This document shows, piece by piece, positions 56,204 through 64,000 of a stretch of 64,000 nt of DNA (position 1 is the stretch's first letter; the number at the start of each line of letters is the position of its first letter). A program made the position numbers and the translations under genes. The notes under the pieces are model-generated. The model was given only the letters and a program-made list of their open reading frames with translations. It was not told the origin of the DNA and did not search any database. The stretch is from Pseudomonas sp. UBA4617 (lineage in GTDB: Bacteria; Pseudomonadota; Gammaproteobacteria; Pseudomonadales; Pseudomonadaceae), in NCBI RefSeq assembly GCF_002386445.1, contig NZ_DGIR01000026.1:1-64000 (forward strand), written 5' to 3'.

Positions 56204-56685
56204 CCGGTGATGCGCGCCGGCTGGCGCGCCGCGCGCGCCTGTTGCGCTGGCGCCTGAACCTGTTCCCGCCGCACCTCGGTGCCGGTATCCGCGTGCAGCA
56301 CATCAGCGCAGACCTGCGTAGCGTCAAGGTAGCGATGAAGCTGACCCGCTGGAACCGCAACTACGTCGGTACCCAGTGCGGCGGCAGCCTGTACGGCATG
56401 GTCGACCCGTTCTACATGTTGTTGCTGATCGAGCAGCTGGGACGCGACTACATCGTCTGGGACAAGGCCGCCAGCATCGATTTCATTTCACCGGGCAAAG
56501 GCCCGGTGTATGCCGAGCTCCACGTCGATGACGCGTTGCTGGACGAGATCCGTCAGCAGACCGCCACCGGCAAGAAGTGCCTGCCGCGGCTGCAGGTCGA
56601 TATTCGCGACGGCGCCGGCGAGCTGGTGGCGCGGGTCGATAAAACCCTATATGTGCGGCTCAAGCCGCAAGCGAGGCTGGCGTAA
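56200..56685 (+). CDS. DUF4442 hotdog-fold protein
   Basis: A 161-residue protein with a basic N-terminus (ARRLARRARLLRWRLNLFPPHLGAG) and a thioesterase-like hotdog core (RNYVGTQCGGSLYGMVDPFYMLLLIEQLGRDY, later SIDFISPGKGPVYAELHVDD). It overlaps ubiH by 4 bp and precedes ubiI by 3 bp. Insertion of a hotdog gene inside a ubiquinone hydroxylase operon suggests an acyl-thioester or aromatic thioester substrate, but no function is known. Confidence 0.85.
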   Translation: MTGDARRLARRARLLRWRLNLFPPHLGAGIRVQHISADLRSVKVAMKLTRWNRNYVGTQCGGSLYGMVDPFYMLLLIEQLGRDYIVWDKAASIDFISPGKGPVYAELHVDDALLDEIRQQTATGKKCLPRLQVDIRDGAGELVARVDKTLYVRLKPQARLA

Positions 56686-56688
56686 GGC

Positions 56689-57912
56689 ATGGAAATGCGC
56701 GCAGATTTGTTGATTGTCGGTGCCGGTATGGTCGGCAGCGCCCTGGCTCTGGCGTTACGCCACAGCGGCCTGCAAGTCCTCTTGCTCGACGGTGGCCCGC
56801 TGGCGGTCAAGCCGTTCGATGCCCAGGCCCCGTTCGAACCGCGTGTCAGCGCGCTGTCGGCGGCCAGCCAGCGCATCCTCGAGCGCCTGGGTGCCTGGGA
56901 TGGCATTGCCCGGCGGCGTGCCACGCCGTACTCGGACATGCATGTATGGGATGGCAGCGGTACCGGCCAGATTCACTTCTCGGCCGCCAGCGTGCATGCC
57001 CAGGTACTTGGCCATATCGTCGAGAATCGGGTGGTGCAGGATGGCCTGCTGGAGCGCCTGCATGACAGCGACATCGGTCTGCTGCCCAACGCGCGGCTTG
57101 AACAGCTGCGCCGCTCGGGCGATGAATGGCTGCTGAGCCTGGCCGATGGCCGCCGGCTGCGCGCGCCGCTGGTGATTGCGGCCGACGGCGCCAACTCGGC
57201 AGTACGGCGCCTGGCTGGCTGCGAAACCCGCGAGTGGGATTACCTGCACCAGGCCATCGTCACCAGCGTGCGCTGCAGCGCCGGGCACCAGGCCACGGCC
57301 TGGCAGCGGTTCACCGATGAAGGGCCGTTGGCGTTCCTGCCGTTGACCCGCGATGGCCAGCAGGACTGGTGCTCGATCGTCTGGTCGACTACGCCGGAGC
57401 ATGCCGAGCAGTTGATGGCATTGGATGAAGTGGCCTTCGTGAAGGCCCTGCAGCAGGCGTTCGAGGGGCGCCTGGGGGATGTGCTGCAGGCCGACCCGCG
57501 GGTGTGCGTGCCACTGCGCCAGCGCCATGCCAAGCGCTATGTGGATGAAGGCCTGGCCTTGATCGGCGATGCTGCGCATACCATTCACCCGTTGGCTGGG
57601 CAGGGTGTCAACCTGGGCTTTCTCGATGCTGCCGTGCTGGCCGAGGTGCTGATCAGTGCCTGCGAGCGTGGCGAGCGGCTGGCGGATGTGAAGGTGCTCA
57701 GCCGTTACGAGCGCCGACGCATGCCGCACAACCTGGCGCTGATGGCAGCGATGGAAGGGTTCGAGCGGTTGTTCCAGGCCAATCCGCTGCCGTTGCGCTG
57801 GTTGCGTAACACTGGCCTGAAGCTGGTGCAACAGATGCCGGAGGCCAAGGCGCTGTTCGTGCGCCAGGCGTTGGGCTTGAGTGGTGATCTGCCGGAATTG
57901 GCCAAGGCTTGA
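56689..57912 (+). CDS. ubiI: ubiquinone hydroxylase UbiI/VisC family
   Basis: A 407-residue FAD monooxygenase: LLIVGAGMVGSALALALRHSG, DG motif LVIAADGANSAVRRLAG, GD motif LALIGDAAHTIHPLAGQGVNLGFLDAAVL. It is paralogous to UbiH and closes the operon. UbiI hydroxylates C5 of the ring and UbiF C6; since pseudomonads usually use Coq7 for the UbiF step, UbiI is the better call. It starts 3 bp after the DUF4442 stop. Confidence 0.9.
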   Translation: MEMRADLLIVGAGMVGSALALALRHSGLQVLLLDGGPLAVKPFDAQAPFEPRVSALSAASQRILERLGAWDGIARRRATPYSDMHVWDGSGTGQIHFSAASVHAQVLGHIVENRVVQDGLLERLHDSDIGLLPNARLEQLRRSGDEWLLSLADGRRLRAPLVIAADGANSAVRRLAGCETREWDYLHQAIVTSVRCSAGHQATAWQRFTDEGPLAFLPLTRDGQQDWCSIVWSTTPEHAEQLMALDEVAFVKALQQAFEGRLGDVLQADPRVCVPLRQRHAKRYVDEGLALIGDAAHTIHPLAGQGVNLGFLDAAVLAEVLISACERGERLADVKVLSRYERRRMPHNLALMAAMEGFERLFQANPLPLRWLRNTGLKLVQQMPEAKALFVRQALGLSGDLPELAKA

Positions 57913-57965
57913 GATTGTCGGGGCCGCTTTGCAACATCCAGTAACGGCTAGGTAGATGAGCCGGA

Positions 57966-57986
57966 AAATGGGATTCACTACCATTT
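57966..57986. promoter_or_regulatory. candidate operator before the ferric transporter
   Basis: AAATGG-N9-CCATTT is a perfect inverted repeat 33 bp before the binding-protein start. It does not match the Fur box. It may bind another regulator or be chance. Confidence 0.3.
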
Positions 57987-58018
57987 GCGCCTCTCACACG
58001 ATCCGAGGAGCGCTTTCC

Positions 58019-59020
58019 ATGTTGCCACGCAAGCCCCTACTGGCCGCCCTGGCCCTGACATTGTTGGGCGGCACTGCCCAGGCGGCGGAAGAAGTGGTGG
58101 TGTACTCCTCGCGTATCGACGAGCTGATCAAGCCGGTGTTCGATGCCTATACCGCCAAGACCGGGGTGAAGATCAAGTTCATCACCGACAAGGAAGCCCC
58201 GCTGATGCAACGCATCAAAGCCGAGGGTGACAACGGCGTGGCCGACCTGCTGCTGACCGTCGATGCCGGCAACCTGTGGCAGGCCGAGCAGATGGGCATC
58301 CTGCAGCCGATCAAGTCCGAGACCATCGACCAGAACATCCCGCCGCAGTACCGCGCGTCGTCGCATGACTGGACCGGCCTGAGCCTGCGCGCGCGCACCA
58401 TCATCTATTCCACCGAGCGGGTCAAGCCGGAGGAGTTGAGCACCTATGAAGCGTTGGCCGACAAGCAGTGGGAAGGCCGCCTGTGCCTGCGTACGGCGAA
58501 GAAGGTGTACAACCAGTCGCTGACTGCCACCCTGATCGAGACCCACGGCGAGGCGAAGACCGAGCAGATCGTCAAAGGCTGGGTCAACAACCTGTCCACC
58601 GACGTGTTCTCCGATGACAACGCAGTCATCCAGGCCATCGAGGCCGGCCAGTGCGATGTGGGCGTGGTAAACACCTATTACTACGGTCGGCTGCACAAGC
58701 AGAACCCGGAACTGCCGGTGAAGATCTTCTGGCCCAACCAAGGGGACCGTGGCGTGCACGTGAACCTCTCCGGCATCGGCCTGACCAGGCATGCGCCACA
58801 CCCGGAGGCGGCGAAGAAGCTGGTGGAATGGATGACCGGTGAAGAGGCGCAAAAGCTGTTTGCCGACATCAACCAGGAGTTCCCGGCCAACCCGAAGGTC
58901 AAGCCATCGGACGAAGTGGCAGCGTGGGGGAGTTTCAAGGCCGACAGCATTCCGGTGGAAATCGCCGGCAAGCGCCAGGCTGAAGCGATTCGCTTGATGG
59001 ACCGGGCTGGCTGGAACTAA
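58019..59020 (+). CDS. Fe(III) ABC transporter substrate-binding protein
   Basis: A 333-residue periplasmic protein. The Sec signal peptide [22 protein letters not shown] is followed by [24 protein letters not shown]. The iron-coordinating tyrosine run is [11 protein letters not shown], typical of FbpA/FutA ferric-binding proteins. GAGGAG is eight bases before ATG 58019. It pairs with the permease downstream; no ATPase gene is present. Confidence 0.92.
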   Translation: MLPRKPLLAALALTLLGGTAQAAEEVVVYSSRIDELIKPVFDAYTAKTGVKIKFITDKEAPLMQRIKAEGDNGVADLLLTVDAGNLWQAEQMGILQPIKSETIDQNIPPQYRASSHDWTGLSLRARTIIYSTERVKPEELSTYEALADKQWEGRLCLRTAKKVYNQSLTATLIETHGEAKTEQIVKGWVNNLSTDVFSDDNAVIQAIEAGQCDVGVVNTYYYGRLHKQNPELPVKIFWPNQGDRGVHVNLSGIGLTRHAPHPEAAKKLVEWMTGEEAQKLFADINQEFPANPKVKPSDEVAAWGSFKADSIPVEIAGKRQAEAIRLMDRAGWN

Positions 59021-59060
59021 GCGCCAGGCTTTATCCTTCAGGGGCCTGCAAGGGCCTCCT

Positions 59061-59139
59061 CGCGGCTAGTTACGCTCCCGCAGGAACTGCACAGGATTCA
59101 GGCATTGTGCGTTCCCTGTTGGAGCGGGTCCTAGCCGCG
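59061..59139. repeat. inverted REP-like pair between the two transporter genes
   Basis: CGCGGCTAGTTACGCTCCCGCAG (59061-59083) mirrors CTGTTGGAGCGGGTCCTAGCCGCG (59116-59139) imperfectly, with REP cores. The longest frame of the permease would translate the right arm. Confidence 0.65.
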
Positions 59140-60804
59140 AACGACCGCACAGCGGTCGCCATCGCACTCGAGAATTCAGCCTTGCCCCACACCCCGCAAC
59201 GCCGCTGGTACCTCCCGGTCGTCCTGACCGCCGCCCTGGTGCTCCTGCCCCTGAGCGTGCTGCTGCTGTCGTGGCAGTCGATCGACCTGCAGATCTGGTC
59301 GCATCTGCTCGACACCCAGATGAGCCGCCTTTTGGGCAATACTTTGACGCTGGTGGCGGGTGTTGGCATTGGCGTCACCCTGCTGGGCGTCAGCCTGGCC
59401 TGGCTGACCAGCCTCTGCGAGTTCCCCGGTCGGCGCTGGCTCGATTGGGCGCTGATGCTCCCGTTCGCGATTCCTGCCTACGTGCTGGCGTTCGTCTTCG
59501 TCGGCCTGCTGGACTTCGCCGGCCCGGTGCAAAGTGCCTTGCGCGAGGTGTTCGGGCCCATGCGCCTGCCGCGGGTGCGCTCCACCGGTGGGGTGATCAT
59601 CGTGCTGGTGCTGGTGTTCTACCCCTATGTCTACCTGCTGGCGCGCACTGCCTTCCTGGCCCAGGGCAAGGGCCTCATGGAGGCGGCCCGGGTGCTCGGT
59701 CTGTCGCCCTTGCAAGCCTTCTGGCGCGTGGCGCTGCCCATGGCGCGGCCGGCTATCGGTGCCGGGATCGCCCTGGCGCTGATGGAAACCCTGGCGGATT
59801 TCGGTGCCGTGGCGGTGTTCAACTTCGACACCTTCACCACCGCCATCTACAAGACCTGGTACGGCTTCTTCAGCCTGTCCAGCGCAGCCCAGCTGGCCAG
59901 CCTGCTGCTGCTGGCGGTGATGCTGGTGCTGTACGGCGAACGCCGGGCACGGGGCGCCAGCCGCAGCGGCAATGAGCGGCCGCGCGGCCAGGCGCTGTAC
60001 CACCTGCGCGGGGTCAAGGCGTTGCTGGCCAGTGGCTGGTGCCTGCTGGTGTTTGCCTGCGCTTTCATCATCCCGCTGCTGCAACTGCTGACCTGGTTCT
60101 GGCAGCGTGGTCGACAGGACCTGGACGAGCGCTATGTCGGCCTGGTCCTGCATACCCTGTACCTGGGCGGCATGGCGGCACTGGTTACGGTGAGCGTGGC
60201 GCTGCTGCTGGCCTTCGCAAGGCGCCAGGCGCCGACGGGGACTATTCGCGCTGGAGTCGGGCTGGCCAACCTGGGCTACGCCTTGCCCGGGTCGGTGCTG
60301 GCGGTGTCGATCATGCTGGCCTTCAGCTACCTCGACAACCAGCTGGTCATCCCGCTGTCCAGCTGGCTGGGTGGGGCCGGCAAGCCGCTGTTGCTGGGCA
60401 GTCTTGCCGCTTTGCTGCTGGCGTATCTGGTGCGCTTCATCGCGGTGGCCTACGGGCCGCTGGAAAGCAGCCTGGAGCGTATCCGTCCGTCACTGCCCGA
60501 GGCGTCGCGCAGCCTGGGTGTCGGAGGCGTGGGATTGTTTTTCAAGGTGTATCTGCCGCTGCTGGTACCGGGTGCCCTCAGCGCCGCCTTGCTGGTATTC
60601 GTCGATGTACTCAAGGAAATGCCGGCGACCCTGCTGATGCGCCCGTTCGGCTGGGACACCCTGGCCGTGCGGGTGTTCGAGATGACCAGCGAGGGTGAGT
60701 GGGCGCGTGCATCGCTGCCGGCGCTGACCCTGGTGCTGGTGGGACTGCTGCCGGTCATCGGCCTGATCCGCCGTTCGGCCCGTCGACCCGGTCACAGTCG
60801 CTAA
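59107..60804 (+). CDS. Fe(III) ABC transporter permease (FbpB-like)
   Basis: A double permease of up to 565 residues with about twelve helices in two halves. Each half has an EAA loop: LMEAARVLGLSPLQAFWRVALPMARPA in the first and LPEASRSLGVGGVGLFFKVYLPLLVPG in the second. It transports ferric iron with the protein encoded 86 bp upstream. The GTG start at 59107 lies inside the REP pair and the first residues come from it; a TTG at 59182 (LPHTPQRRW) is a reasonable alternative giving 540 residues. The ATPase must be encoded elsewhere. Confidence 0.88.
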   Translation: MRSLLERVLAANDRTAVAIALENSALPHTPQRRWYLPVVLTAALVLLPLSVLLLSWQSIDLQIWSHLLDTQMSRLLGNTLTLVAGVGIGVTLLGVSLAWLTSLCEFPGRRWLDWALMLPFAIPAYVLAFVFVGLLDFAGPVQSALREVFGPMRLPRVRSTGGVIIVLVLVFYPYVYLLARTAFLAQGKGLMEAARVLGLSPLQAFWRVALPMARPAIGAGIALALMETLADFGAVAVFNFDTFTTAIYKTWYGFFSLSSAAQLASLLLLAVMLVLYGERRARGASRSGNERPRGQALYHLRGVKALLASGWCLLVFACAFIIPLLQLLTWFWQRGRQDLDERYVGLVLHTLYLGGMAALVTVSVALLLAFARRQAPTGTIRAGVGLANLGYALPGSVLAVSIMLAFSYLDNQLVIPLSSWLGGAGKPLLLGSLAALLLAYLVRFIAVAYGPLESSLERIRPSLPEASRSLGVGGVGLFFKVYLPLLVPGALSAALLVFVDVLKEMPATLLMRPFGWDTLAVRVFEMTSEGEWARASLPALTLVLVGLLPVIGLIRRSARRPGHSR

Positions 60805-60929
60805 GGGTGTCAGCCCGCGCCCTTGCGGCTACAATGCGCGGCACTCGCGCGGCGGGTCCTACACAAGAAGAGCTGACGACCTAACGTCATCGACCGCCGC
60901 CGCTTCGCCACGCCCGGAAGGAGAAACCC

Positions 60930-62012
60930 ATGGGACAGCGCACGCTTTTGTATGACCTGCACCTGGCGCTGGGCGCCAAGACGGTCGATTTCGGTGGCTG
61001 GGACATGCCCCTGCACTATGGCTCGCAGGTCGAGGAGCACCATCAGGTGCGCAGCGATTGCGGGGTATTCGATGTTTCCCACATGACCGTGATCGATGTC
61101 GACGGCAGTGACGCTACTGCCTGGTTGCAGCGCCTGCTGGCCAACGATGTAGCCCGCCTCGACGATATCGGCAAGGCGCTGTACAGCCCGCTGCTGCAGG
61201 AGCAGGGCACTGTCATCGACGACCTGATCGTCTACCGCACCGAAACCGGCTACCGTCTGGTCACCAACGCCGCCACCCGGGCCAGGGTACTCGATTGGCT
61301 GGCAATACAGCGTACCGGTTTTGCCGTGGATTTTCGGGTCCGCCCTGACCTGGCCATCCTCGCCATCCAGGGGCCGCATGCGCGCGAGAAGGTGGCCGCC
61401 TTGCTCAGCCCCGCGCGCGCCGCGCTGATTCGCGAACTGCGCCCGTTCGAGGGCATTGCCGAAGGCGACTGGTTCATTGCCCGCACCGGTTATACCGGTG
61501 AAGACGGCCTGGAGATCATTCTTCCTGGCGAGCAGGCCGTGGCCTTCTTCAACGACCTGGTCGGCGCCGGTATTGCCCCAAGTGGCCTTGGCGCCCGCGA
61601 CACCCTGCGCCTGGAAGCCGGCATGAACCTGTACGGCCAGGACATCGACGAAACGCACACACCGCTTACCTCCAATCTGGGCTGGAGCATTGCCTGGCAG
61701 CCAGCCGAGCGCAACTTCATCGGCCGCGCCGCCCTGCTGGCGGAAATCGAACAAGGTGTGCAGGAAAAACTGGTCGGCCTGGTACTGGAGGAGCGCGGCG
61801 TATTGCGCGCCCACCAGGTGGTCCGGGTGGCGGGGATTGGCGAAGGGGAGATCACCAGTGGTAGTTTCTCGCCTACGCTGAGCAAGTCCATTGCCCTTGC
61901 ACGCGTACCCATGGCCACCGGCGACCGGGCCGAGGTGGAAATTCGCGGTAAGTGGTACCCGGTGCGGGTGGTCAAACCGACCTTCGTGCGCCACGGCAAG
62001 ATCCTGATCTGA
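60930..62012 (+). CDS. gcvT: glycine cleavage T-protein GcvT
   Basis: A 360-residue aminomethyltransferase that moves the C1 unit from the H-protein to tetrahydrofolate. It has [40 protein letters not shown] (the catalytic Asp region in GVFDVSH), and [26 protein letters not shown] precedes the ATG. A TACAAT -10-like element is at 60830. I searched for and did not find a glycine riboswitch upstream. It leads the order gcvT-gcvH-gcvP. Confidence 0.95.
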   Translation: MGQRTLLYDLHLALGAKTVDFGGWDMPLHYGSQVEEHHQVRSDCGVFDVSHMTVIDVDGSDATAWLQRLLANDVARLDDIGKALYSPLLQEQGTVIDDLIVYRTETGYRLVTNAATRARVLDWLAIQRTGFAVDFRVRPDLAILAIQGPHAREKVAALLSPARAALIRELRPFEGIAEGDWFIARTGYTGEDGLEIILPGEQAVAFFNDLVGAGIAPSGLGARDTLRLEAGMNLYGQDIDETHTPLTSNLGWSIAWQPAERNFIGRAALLAEIEQGVQEKLVGLVLEERGVLRAHQVVRVAGIGEGEITSGSFSPTLSKSIALARVPMATGDRAEVEIRGKWYPVRVVKPTFVRHGKILI

Positions 62013-62063
62013 ACCATTTATAACCGGCGGGCGTACCGCTGAGCCAATCGAGGAATTCAAGAC

Positions 62064-62447
62064 ATGAGCGATATCCCTAGCGACCTGCGTTTTGCCGAAA
62101 GCCATGAGTGGGCCCGCCTGGAAACCGACGGCACCGTGACCGTGGGTATCAGCGACCACGCCCAGCAAGCCCTGGGTGACGTGGTATTCGTCGAACTGGC
62201 CGAGGTCGGCAAGGTGTTCGGCGCTGGCGACGCTGCCGGTGTGGTCGAATCGGTGAAGGCCGCCTCGGACATCTACGCCCCGGTGGCTGGCGAAGTGATC
62301 GCGGTCAACGATGAGCTGGCCGACAGCCCGGAACTGCTCAATGAGAACCCTTACGGGGCGTGGATCTTCAAGCTGAAGCCAAGCGACCTGGCCGAGCTGG
62401 ACAAGCTGCTGGATGCTGCAGGCTACAAGGCAACGATTGGCGAGTAA
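62064..62447 (+). CDS. gcvH: glycine cleavage H-protein GcvH
   Basis: A 127-residue lipoyl carrier. The lipoylated Lys65 is in [20 protein letters not shown], and the N-terminus [19 protein letters not shown] is canonical. It shuttles the aminomethyl group between GcvP, GcvT and lipoamide dehydrogenase. It starts 51 bp after gcvT, and GAGGAA precedes the start. Confidence 0.97.
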   Translation: MSDIPSDLRFAESHEWARLETDGTVTVGISDHAQQALGDVVFVELAEVGKVFGAGDAAGVVESVKAASDIYAPVAGEVIAVNDELADSPELLNENPYGAWIFKLKPSDLAELDKLLDAAGYKATIGE

Positions 62448-62460
62448 TCGAGGGATTCTT

Positions 62461-62479
62461 GGGGCTGCGAAGCAGCCCC
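62461..62479 (+). terminator. hairpin between gcvH and gcvP
   Basis: GGGGCTGC-GAA-GCAGCCCC is a perfect stem 14 bp past gcvH without a T-tract. It may lower gcvP expression or stabilise the gcvTH message. Confidence 0.5.
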
Positions 62480-62570
62480 GACGTTGAGATCAAGTTTCCC
62501 CGCACAATCGGCAATCCCTTCCTAGACTTGTAAGTCTCCATGAGAGCTGGCCTAGGAAGAGAGCGTCGTC

Positions 62571-64000
62571 ATGTCCCAGTCGCCATCCCTGCATCAACTG
62601 CAAGAGCCCAATCCTTTCCTGCATCGCCATCTGGGCCCCGATGCTGCCGATCAGCAGGCCATGCTCAACGCGCTTGGCGTTGCCAGCCGCAGTGAGCTGA
62701 TTGAGCAGACCGTACCGCCGGACATCCGTTTCGATCGCCCGCTCGACTTGCCCGCTGCGCTGGACGAGCAGGCCGCCTTGGCCAAACTCGCCGGCTACGC
62801 CGAACAGAACCAGGTCTGGACCAGCCTGATCGGCATGGGTTACCACGGTACCATCACGCCCACGGTCATCCTGCGCAACGTGCTGGAAAACCCCGGCTGG
62901 TACACTGCCTATACCCCCTATCAACCCGAAATCGCCCAAGGCCGGCTGGAGGCGTTGCTGAACTTCCAGCAGATGGTCATCGACCTTACCGGGCTGGCCC
63001 TGGCCAATGCCTCGCTGCTCGACGAGGCGACTGCCGCCGCCGAAGCCATGGCGTTGGCCAAGCGGGTGGCGCGAAACCAGAGCAATGCATTCTTTGCCGA
63101 CGAGCATTGCCACCCGCAGACCCTTTCGGTGCTGAAGACACGGGCGGAGGGGTTCGGCTTCGAGCTGATCGTCGACTCTGTGGATAACCTTGGAAAACAC
63201 GCGGTATTCGGTGCTTTGCTTCAGTACCCCGACACTCATGGCGAAGTACGCGACCTGCGTCCGTTGATCGACCAGTTGCACAGCCAGCATGCACTGGCCT
63301 GCGTGGCAGCGGACCTGCTCAGCCTGGTGGTGCTGGCGCCGCCGGGGGAACAGGGTGCCGACGTGGTACTGGGCTCGACCCAGCGCTTTGGCGTGCCAAT
63401 GGGTTACGGCGGCCCCCACGCGGCCTATTTCGCCTGTCGCGACGACTACAAGCGGGCGATGCCGGGGCGCATCATCGGCGTGTCACGCGATGCGCGTGGC
63501 AACACCGCCCTGCGCATGGCCTTGCAAACCCGCGAGCAACATATCCGCCGCGAGAAGGCCAACTCCAACATCTGCACTGCGCAGGTGCTGCTGGCCAACA
63601 TTGCCGGCTTCTACGCGGTTTACCATGGCCCTGAAGGCCTGCGACGCATCGCCCAGCGCGTGCATCGGCTGACCTTCATCCTGGCAGCCGGCCTCGAAGC
63701 CAAGGGGATCCCGCGGCTTAACCAGCATTTCTTCGACACGCTTACTGTGGAGGTAGGCGGCGCCCAGGCGGCCATCATCGAAAGCGCCGAAGCTGCGCAG
63801 ATCAACTTGCGTATTCTCGGCCGTGGGCGTCTCGGTGTGAGCCTCGACGAGACCTGCTCGGAGCAGACGGTACTGCGCCTGTTAGACATCTTCCTGGGGG
63901 TGGATCACGGCCTGGACATTGCCGCTCTCGACCAACTCGCCCTGCCCGAAGGGATTCCAGCGAGTCTGGTGCGGCGCACGCCATTCCTTGCCCACCCGGT
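62571..64000 (+). CDS. gcvP: glycine decarboxylase GcvP (partial, runs off the window)
   Basis: The first 476 codons of a protein that is normally about 950 residues. It starts MSQSPSLHQLQEPNPFLHRHLGP after AGGAAGAGAG and continues open to the window edge. N-terminal segments include TSLIGMGYHGTITPTVILRN, WYTAYTPYQPEIAQGRLEALLNFQQMV and LLDEATAAAEAM, and later RFGVPMGYGGPHAAYFA. The PLP lysine lies in the missing half. It is the P-protein of glycine cleavage, 123 bp after gcvH. Confidence 0.95.
   Translation, partial: MSQSPSLHQLQEPNPFLHRHLGPDAADQQAMLNALGVASRSELIEQTVPPDIRFDRPLDLPAALDEQAALAKLAGYAEQNQVWTSLIGMGYHGTITPTVILRNVLENPGWYTAYTPYQPEIAQGRLEALLNFQQMVIDLTGLALANASLLDEATAAAEAMALAKRVARNQSNAFFADEHCHPQTLSVLKTRAEGFGFELIVDSVDNLGKHAVFGALLQYPDTHGEVRDLRPLIDQLHSQHALACVAADLLSLVVLAPPGEQGADVVLGSTQRFGVPMGYGGPHAAYFACRDDYKRAMPGRIIGVSRDARGNTALRMALQTREQHIRREKANSNICTAQVLLANIAGFYAVYHGPEGLRRIAQRVHRLTFILAAGLEAKGIPRLNQHFFDTLTVEVGGAQAAIIESAEAAQINLRILGRGRLGVSLDETCSEQTVLRLLDIFLGVDHGLDIAALDQLALPEGIPASLVRRTPFLAHP

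Noticed and set aside
57966..57986. Fur box before the ferric transporter
   Set aside because: The dyad AAATGG/CCATTT does not fit the GATAATGATAATCATTATC pattern; kept only as an unassigned operator candidate.
60805..60929. Glycine riboswitch before gcvT
   Set aside because: The short leader lacks the tandem glycine aptamer core and any switching terminator.

Overview
The window is chromosomal DNA from a fluorescent Pseudomonas, most likely of the P. putida group. The GC content is high, REP-type hairpins with a GTAGGAGCGG core lie between many genes, and the order glnK-amtB-sutA, lysA-dapF-xerC, cyaA, ppk/ppx-trx-rho-ubiD, zapA-6S RNA-ygfA, pepP-ubiH-ubiI and gcvTHP is the one I know from that group. 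I see no phage, transposase, CRISPR array, tRNA or rRNA. About 60 protein genes were recognised; gcvP runs off the right edge.

Left part (1-13.9 kb) is the most accessory-looking region. Two closely similar isochorismatase-fold hydrolases (YcaC type) each sit beside a different regulator: a divergent LysR protein for the first, and a small AraC protein plus a GlxA-like AraC regulator for the second. Between them are a nested repeat cluster and a Kef-type K+/H+ antiporter. A 1682-residue protein follows, joining a degenerate Ser/Thr kinase domain, an AAA-type ATPase, a helical region, GAF and histidine kinase. It diverges from a three-domain regulator (winged helix, receiver, LuxR HTH) that overlaps a receiver-only protein, with a DoxX protein downstream.

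Middle part (14-31 kb): a ComM/YifB ATPase, a Sel1/TPR-like protein, a GGCT-fold protein and UbiK. The nitrogen-control unit glnK-amtB has a candidate sigma-54 promoter and NtrC site, and sutA follows. A compact leftward operon runs lptM-lysA-dapF-DUF484-xerC-HAD. Frataxin, rnk with its attenuator-like leader, a frameshifted PI-PLC-like gene and class I adenylate cyclase complete this part.

Right part (31-64 kb): elbB, a sterol desaturase-like protein whose 3' end overlaps a convergent DedA gene by 129 bp, and ppk/ppx (convergent, overlapping, with a Pho-box-like repeat upstream of ppx). Then come trxA, rho, ubiD with a ferredoxin reductase-like partner, chaC, a quinone oxidoreductase, an RbbA-type ABC export operon, the ygfA/6S RNA/zapA locus, a pepP-ubiquinone operon, a two-gene ferric transporter without ATPase, and the glycine cleavage genes.
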